Source: SCGC-AG-212-J23 sp035649175 (GTDB taxonomy: Bacteria; Pseudomonadota; Gammaproteobacteria; Burkholderiales; SG8-39). From it: a stretch of 64,000 nt of DNA. Position 1 is the stretch's first letter; every line of letters begins with the position of its first letter. The stretch covers positions 1 through 64,000 of the forward strand of contig DASRKB010000011.1 of the NCBI GenBank assembly GCA_035649175.1, written 5' to 3'. This document shows, piece by piece, positions 60,768 to 64,000 of this stretch. The notes under the pieces were generated by a model, which searched no databases, was not told the DNA's origin, and saw only the letters and a program-made list of their open reading frames with translations. Position numbers and translations under genes: made by a program.

Positions 60768-62101
60768 GCCTCGCGGCGGCGGCGGCTGCGCACGCGCAGG
60801 TCGACCCGATCGGCGGCGCGGTGGCCGACGACGGCCACGGCGTCGGCTTCGCCGTGCGCGCGGAGCAATCGCCCTACGAGGGCGAAGGCGTGCGCCTGGA
60901 CTTCCTGCCGCTCTATCTCTACGAGGGCAGCCCACTCTACCTGCGCTCCTCGCGCATCGGCCTGAAGCTCGACGCGGCGGGCTGGCGCTTCGATCTGTTC
61001 CTGCAGCGGCGCTTCGAGGGCTACCCGACCGAGGACATCCCCGCCGCGCTCGAGGGCATGCAGCGCCGCGAGTTCGGCGCCGACGCCGGGCTCGGCGTGT
61101 CGCGACGGATCGGCGCGGGGCGGGCATACGTGGAGGCATTGCGCGACGCGAGCGCCGTCTCTCACGGCGCGGAGCTGCGCCTGGGCTACCGCCACGAGAT
61201 CGAGCGCGGCCGGCTGCGCCTGTGGCCGACGGTGGCGATCGGCCTGCGCGACGGCACGCTCAACAACTACTACTACGGCGTCGAGCCCTCCGAGGCGACC
61301 GCCGACCGGCCTCGCTACACCCCTGGCTCGGGCGTCCAGATCGAGGTGGGCGCGCAGGCCGCCTACCGCCTCACCGAGGGCTGGCAGGTGCTCGCCGGCC
61401 TCACGGCCACCCGACGAGCGCAGGGCGTGCTCGACAGCCCGGTGGTCGAGGACAGGGGCGTCGACTTCGGCGCGATGCTGGGCATCATGTATGACTTCAC
61501 GCCCTACCAGCCCAAGGCCTGGTCCGACGGCCGTCCGGTGATCCTGCGCGCCTTCTACGGCAACTCGAGCGACTGCGACGTGATGCAGACCGTGCAGCTC
61601 GCCTGCACGTCGACGCACACGCTGGACCCGACCAGCGTGGCCGGGTTCGAGGTGGGGAGGCCGGTGGTACTGCGGCTGCACGACTGGCCGCTCGACATCG
61701 TCGCGTTCGTCGGCCTGCTGCGGCACAAGGAGAAGGGTCTCCAGGAGGACTTCTGGCAGGTGAACGGCCAGATCAAGGCCGTTTTCTATGGGTTTCCGTG
61801 GTCGCACCGGGTCAAGACGCGCATCGCCTTCGGCGTCGGGCTTTCCTACGCGCAGGAGGTGCCGATCATGGAGCAGCGCGATCAGGAGGCGCGCGGGCGC
61901 GAGACCTCGAAGCTGCTCAACTACATGGACCCCTCCATCGACGTCAGCCTGGGCGACCTGATCGGCGTGAAGAGCCTGGAGAAGACCTACGTCGGACTGG
62001 GCGTTTCGCACCGCTCGGGCATCTTCGGCTCCTCCCAGCTCTTCAACAACGTGAACGGCGGCTCGAACTACATCTACACCCACGTCGAGAGCTGGTTCTA
62101 G
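60614..62101 (+). CDS. MipA/OmpV family outer-membrane protein (start uncertain)
   Basis: The mature part is clear: FLPLYLYEGSPLYLRSSRIG, LFLQRRFEGYP, RLGYRHEIERGRLRLWPTV and a C-terminal aromatic residue (SWF), all typical of the 12-strand MipA/OmpV barrel. The signal peptide (ARLAAALSLAAAAAAHAQ) begins near 60740, where no ATG, GTG or TTG lies in frame; the nearest canonical start upstream is ATG 60614, inside the GST gene, and the next downstream is GTG 60821. CTG 60764 in CTGA overlaps the GST stop. The given start is the nearest canonical one, not the likely true one. Confidence 0.8.
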   Translation: MALHAEVLRAPRGGAYGRSGRDQGPLLPQPPAPQPDGNRSARAAARLAAALSLAAAAAAHAQVDPIGGAVADDGHGVGFAVRAEQSPYEGEGVRLDFLPLYLYEGSPLYLRSSRIGLKLDAAGWRFDLFLQRRFEGYPTEDIPAALEGMQRREFGADAGLGVSRRIGAGRAYVEALRDASAVSHGAELRLGYRHEIERGRLRLWPTVAIGLRDGTLNNYYYGVEPSEATADRPRYTPGSGVQIEVGAQAAYRLTEGWQVLAGLTATRRAQGVLDSPVVEDRGVDFGAMLGIMYDFTPYQPKAWSDGRPVILRAFYGNSSDCDVMQTVQLACTSTHTLDPTSVAGFEVGRPVVLRLHDWPLDIVAFVGLLRHKEKGLQEDFWQVNGQIKAVFYGFPWSHRVKTRIAFGVGLSYAQEVPIMEQRDQEARGRETSKLLNYMDPSIDVSLGDLIGVKSLEKTYVGLGVSHRSGIFGSSQLFNNVNGGSNYIYTHVESWF

Positions 62102-62862
62102 CCCGAGGACGAGTAGCCGCCGTCCACCGGGATCGCCGTGCCGGTGATGAAGTCCGAGGCGGCGCTCGCCAGGAACACCGCGATGCCCTCCAGGTCCCGC
62201 GGCTCGCCCCAGCGTCCGGCGGGCGTGCGCGCAAGCACGCGCTCGTGCAGCCCGCTCACGTCCTGGCGCGCGCGCTGCGTGAGCGCCGTGTCGATCCACC
62301 CGGGCAGCACCGCGTTTACCTGGATGTTGTCGCGCGCCCAGGCGCAGGCGAGCGCCTTGGTGAGCTGCACGATGCCGCCTTTGCTCGCTCCGTAGGGCGC
62401 GACGAACGCGGCGCCGAAGAGCGACATCATGGAGCCGACGTTGACGATCTTGCCGCCGCCCGCGGCGCGCAGGTGCCCATAGGCCGTCTGGGAAGCGACG
62501 AAGGCGCTGGTGAGGTTGGTGTCGAGCACCAGGCGCCATTCGTCCACGGTGTAGTCCTGCGGCGGCTTGCGGATGTTGATGCCGGCGTTGTTCACCAGGA
62601 TGTCGAGCCGCCCGAGGCGCTCGCGCGCCTCATCGACCATGGCGCGGCACGAAGTCTCGCGCGACAGATCGGCGCGGATCGCCACCACCTTCGCGCCCAG
62701 GCCGGCGAGCTCCTTCGCTGCCGCAGCGTTCTTTTCCTCCTGCCGGCCGGCGACCGCGATCGCCGCCCCCGCCTGCGCCAGGCCGCGCGCCATCGCGAGG
62801 CCGATGCCGCCGTTGCCGCCGGTGACCAGCGCGGCCTTGCCCTTGAGATCGAACATGTTCAT
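62098..62862 (-). CDS. SDR-family oxidoreductase
   Basis: 254 residues. TGGNGGIGLAMARGL cofactor motif, NNAGINIR, and catalytic YGASK with Ser in NVGSMMS are all intact. Gluconate 5-dehydrogenase-like or 3-oxoacyl reductase-like. Divergent from the MarR-GNAT gene across a 13-base palindrome, so it is probably regulated by that protein. Confidence 0.92.
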   Translation of the reverse strand: MNMFDLKGKAALVTGGNGGIGLAMARGLAQAGAAIAVAGRQEEKNAAAAKELAGLGAKVVAIRADLSRETSCRAMVDEARERLGRLDILVNNAGINIRKPPQDYTVDEWRLVLDTNLTSAFVASQTAYGHLRAAGGGKIVNVGSMMSLFGAAFVAPYGASKGGIVQLTKALACAWARDNIQVNAVLPGWIDTALTQRARQDVSGLHERVLARTPAGRWGEPRDLEGIAVFLASAASDFITGTAIPVDGGYSSSG

Positions 62863-62879
62863 GGGTAGACTCTCGATAC

Positions 62880-62892
62880 TTGACTAAGTCAA
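62880..62892. promoter_or_regulatory. MarR-type palindromic operator
   Basis: TTGAC-TAA-GTCAA, perfect 5-bp arms, in the 42-base gap between divergent SDR and marR-GNAT genes. The spacing and sequence resemble MarR family sites and would let one protein control both genes. Confidence 0.6.
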
Positions 62893-62904
62893 CTATTTAG
62901 CAGA

Positions 62905-63810
62905 ATGGCAACCCCGGTGGAAGCGGTCCGCCGCTTCAATCGATTCTATACACGCCGCATCGGCGTGCTGCAGGACCGCTCGCTCTACCGCCCGTACTCG
63001 CTCGCCGAGGCGCGGGTGCTTTACGAGCTCGGGCATCGCGACGCCCCCACTGCCGGCGCGCTCGCGCAGGAGCTCGGGATCGACACCGGCTATTTGAGCC
63101 GCATCCTCAAGGCCTTCGCTCGCCGCGGATTGGTGAGCGCGGGGCGCGCGCCGAGCGACGCGCGCCGCCGGCCGCTTTCGCTCACGCCGGCGGGGAAGAA
63201 GGCCTGCGCGGCGCTCGAGGCGCGCTCGCGCAAGGAGGTTGGCGCCATGCTCGAGGAGGTTCCCGCGTCCGCCCGCACGCAGCTGGCGAGCGCCATGGCG
63301 GAGGTCGAGAGACTCATAGAGAAAGAAGCGCCGGGCGTTTCCCTGCGTCCCCATCGTCCCGGCGACATGGGCTGGGTGGTGCATCGCCACGGCGTGCTCT
63401 ACTTCCGGGAATACGGCTGGGACGAGCGCTTCGAGGCGCTCGTCGCCGGCATCGCCAAAGACTTCATCGAGAAGCTCGACTCCGAGCGCGAGCGCTGCTG
63501 GATCGCCGAGATGGGCGGTCGGCCCGTTGGCTCGGTCTTCGTCGTGCAGCAGTCAAAAACGGTGGCGAAGCTGCGCCTTCTCCTCGTGGAGCCGGAAGCG
63601 CGGGGGCAGGGGCTCGGCCGCCGGCTCGTCGACGAGTGCATCGCCTTCGCGCGCGCCAAGGGCTACCGCAGGCTCGTCCTGTGGACCCAATCCTGCCTGG
63701 CGGCCGCGCGCGCGATCTACAAGGCGGCGGGCTTCCGGCGCACCCGGACCGAGCGCCACGGCTCGTTCGGCTATCATCTGACCGGAGAATACTGGGAACT
63801 CGAACTCTAG
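62905..63810 (+). CDS. MarR-GNAT bifunctional protein
   Basis: 301 residues. Residues 1-150 are a MarR winged helix: RVLYELGHRDAPTAGALAQE, LSRILKAFARRGLVSAGRAP and SLTPAGKKA. Residues 155-301 are a GNAT acetyltransferase with the acetyl-CoA motif EARGQGLGRRLVDECIAFAR. Fusions of this type are known in proteobacteria. It probably represses itself and the divergent SDR; the acetylation target is unknown. Confidence 0.92.
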   Translation: MATPVEAVRRFNRFYTRRIGVLQDRSLYRPYSLAEARVLYELGHRDAPTAGALAQELGIDTGYLSRILKAFARRGLVSAGRAPSDARRRPLSLTPAGKKACAALEARSRKEVGAMLEEVPASARTQLASAMAEVERLIEKEAPGVSLRPHRPGDMGWVVHRHGVLYFREYGWDERFEALVAGIAKDFIEKLDSERERCWIAEMGGRPVGSVFVVQQSKTVAKLRLLLVEPEARGQGLGRRLVDECIAFARAKGYRRLVLWTQSCLAAARAIYKAAGFRRTRTERHGSFGYHLTGEYWELEL

Positions 63811-63818
63811 GAGGAGGC

Positions 63819-64000
63819 GTGGACCTCTCGGCGAAAGGCATGCGCGTGCTCGTTACGGCGGGCGGCGCGGGAATCGGCCGCGTCATCGCGCAAACCTTCC
63901 GCGAGCATGGTGCGTTGGTGCACACCTGCGACGTGGATGCCTCGACCAAGCCGGACACCGTCTGCGACGTGTCGAAGCTGGTGGAGGTGGACCGGCTCTT
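63819..64000 (+). CDS. SDR-family oxidoreductase (3' partial)
   Basis: Starts GTG 63819 with AGGAGGAG upstream. The visible 60 residues show VLVTAGGAGIGRVIAQTF, a nucleotide-binding motif with TAGGAGIG in place of TGxxxGIG, and HTCDVD for the adenine-ribose Asp. It runs off the right edge and is 8 bp after the MarR-GNAT stop, so probably cotranscribed. Confidence 0.85.
   Translation, partial: MDLSAKGMRVLVTAGGAGIGRVIAQTFREHGALVHTCDVDASTKPDTVCDVSKLVEVDRL

Noticed and set aside
1..64000. CRISPR arrays, tRNA, rRNA, insertion sequences or prophage genes
   Set aside because: No regular spacer-repeat pattern, no cloverleaf candidate, no transposase, integrase or phage structural gene was seen on either strand.

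Overview
The window is about 64 kb of very GC-rich chromosomal DNA with densely packed genes, a strong bias to G/C at third codon positions and several operons with 4-20 nt overlaps. Three TctC/Bug-type solute-binding proteins, a TctA-TctB transporter, many amidohydrolases, a CaiB-type CoA transferase and a CoxMSL-type molybdenum hydroxylase are typical of an environmental betaproteobacterium (Burkholderiales-like). That placement is an inference from gene content, because no rRNA or tRNA is present. I see no prophage, insertion sequence, plasmid function or CRISPR array. The longest stretch without an obvious gene is about 260 bases (14064-14320), and it holds a structured leader.

Layout. 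1-5.2 kb: a two-domain DNA-binding regulator (cut at the left edge), an AHSA1-type protein, a beta-propeller protein, two zinc-ribbon membrane proteins (one a CPBP protease) and a steroid-dehydrogenase-like flavoprotein. 5.4-14.7 kb: a small PPGH-repeat exported protein, an ABC substrate-binding protein, an alpha/beta hydrolase-cyclase fusion, a DUF3014 protein, a hybrid histidine kinase, an amidase, a thioesterase, an MFS carrier, and a small protein behind a leader with two short ORFs and a terminator. 14.7-24.8 kb: a D-aminoacylase-like amidohydrolase, then a TetR regulator and a seven-gene operon that joins a sugar-type ABC importer to a three-subunit molybdenum hydroxylase; two identical-half palindromes flank tetR and probably control the unit. 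24.8-32.9 kb: convergent catabolic genes (CMD, VOC, amidohydrolase), a DUF883 protein, an HIBADH-family dehydrogenase, pirin, and a four-gene minus-strand operon (lipoprotein, MFS, small protein, Tat-exported flavoprotein).

33.1-35.5 kb: four tandem paralogues of an unrecognised small protein ending in LRGRTFARTLH, interrupted by a leaderless NMT1-type binding protein; the last two have strong hairpins in their leaders. 35.5-40.5 kb: a Vgb-like propeller, a Ser/Thr kinase with a C-terminal cyclic-nucleotide-binding domain, exported small proteins, an SDR lacking the usual Tyr, and a DUF1932-like dehydrogenase. 40.5-51.8 kb: a probable carboxylate catabolism operon (TctC, LigI-like hydrolase, cupin, ThDP enzyme, TcuA-like flavoprotein, second TctC, fused TctA-TctB), then a CHRD lipoprotein and a CoA transferase with a third TctC. 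51.9-64 kb: a second cyclase, a quinone-reductase-like MDR, a PA2779-type protein, the prkA-DUF444-spoVR stress operon, a YqjG-type glutathione transferase, a MipA/OmpV porin-like protein, an SDR divergent from a MarR-GNAT fusion across a perfect palindrome, and a truncated SDR at the right edge.

Two themes recur. Several genes appear to start at codons other than ATG/GTG/TTG (ACG at 28143, CTG at 30984, CTG at 33109, none visible for the MipA gene). A dispersed GGGGTCAG-centred palindrome sits in four intergenic gaps.
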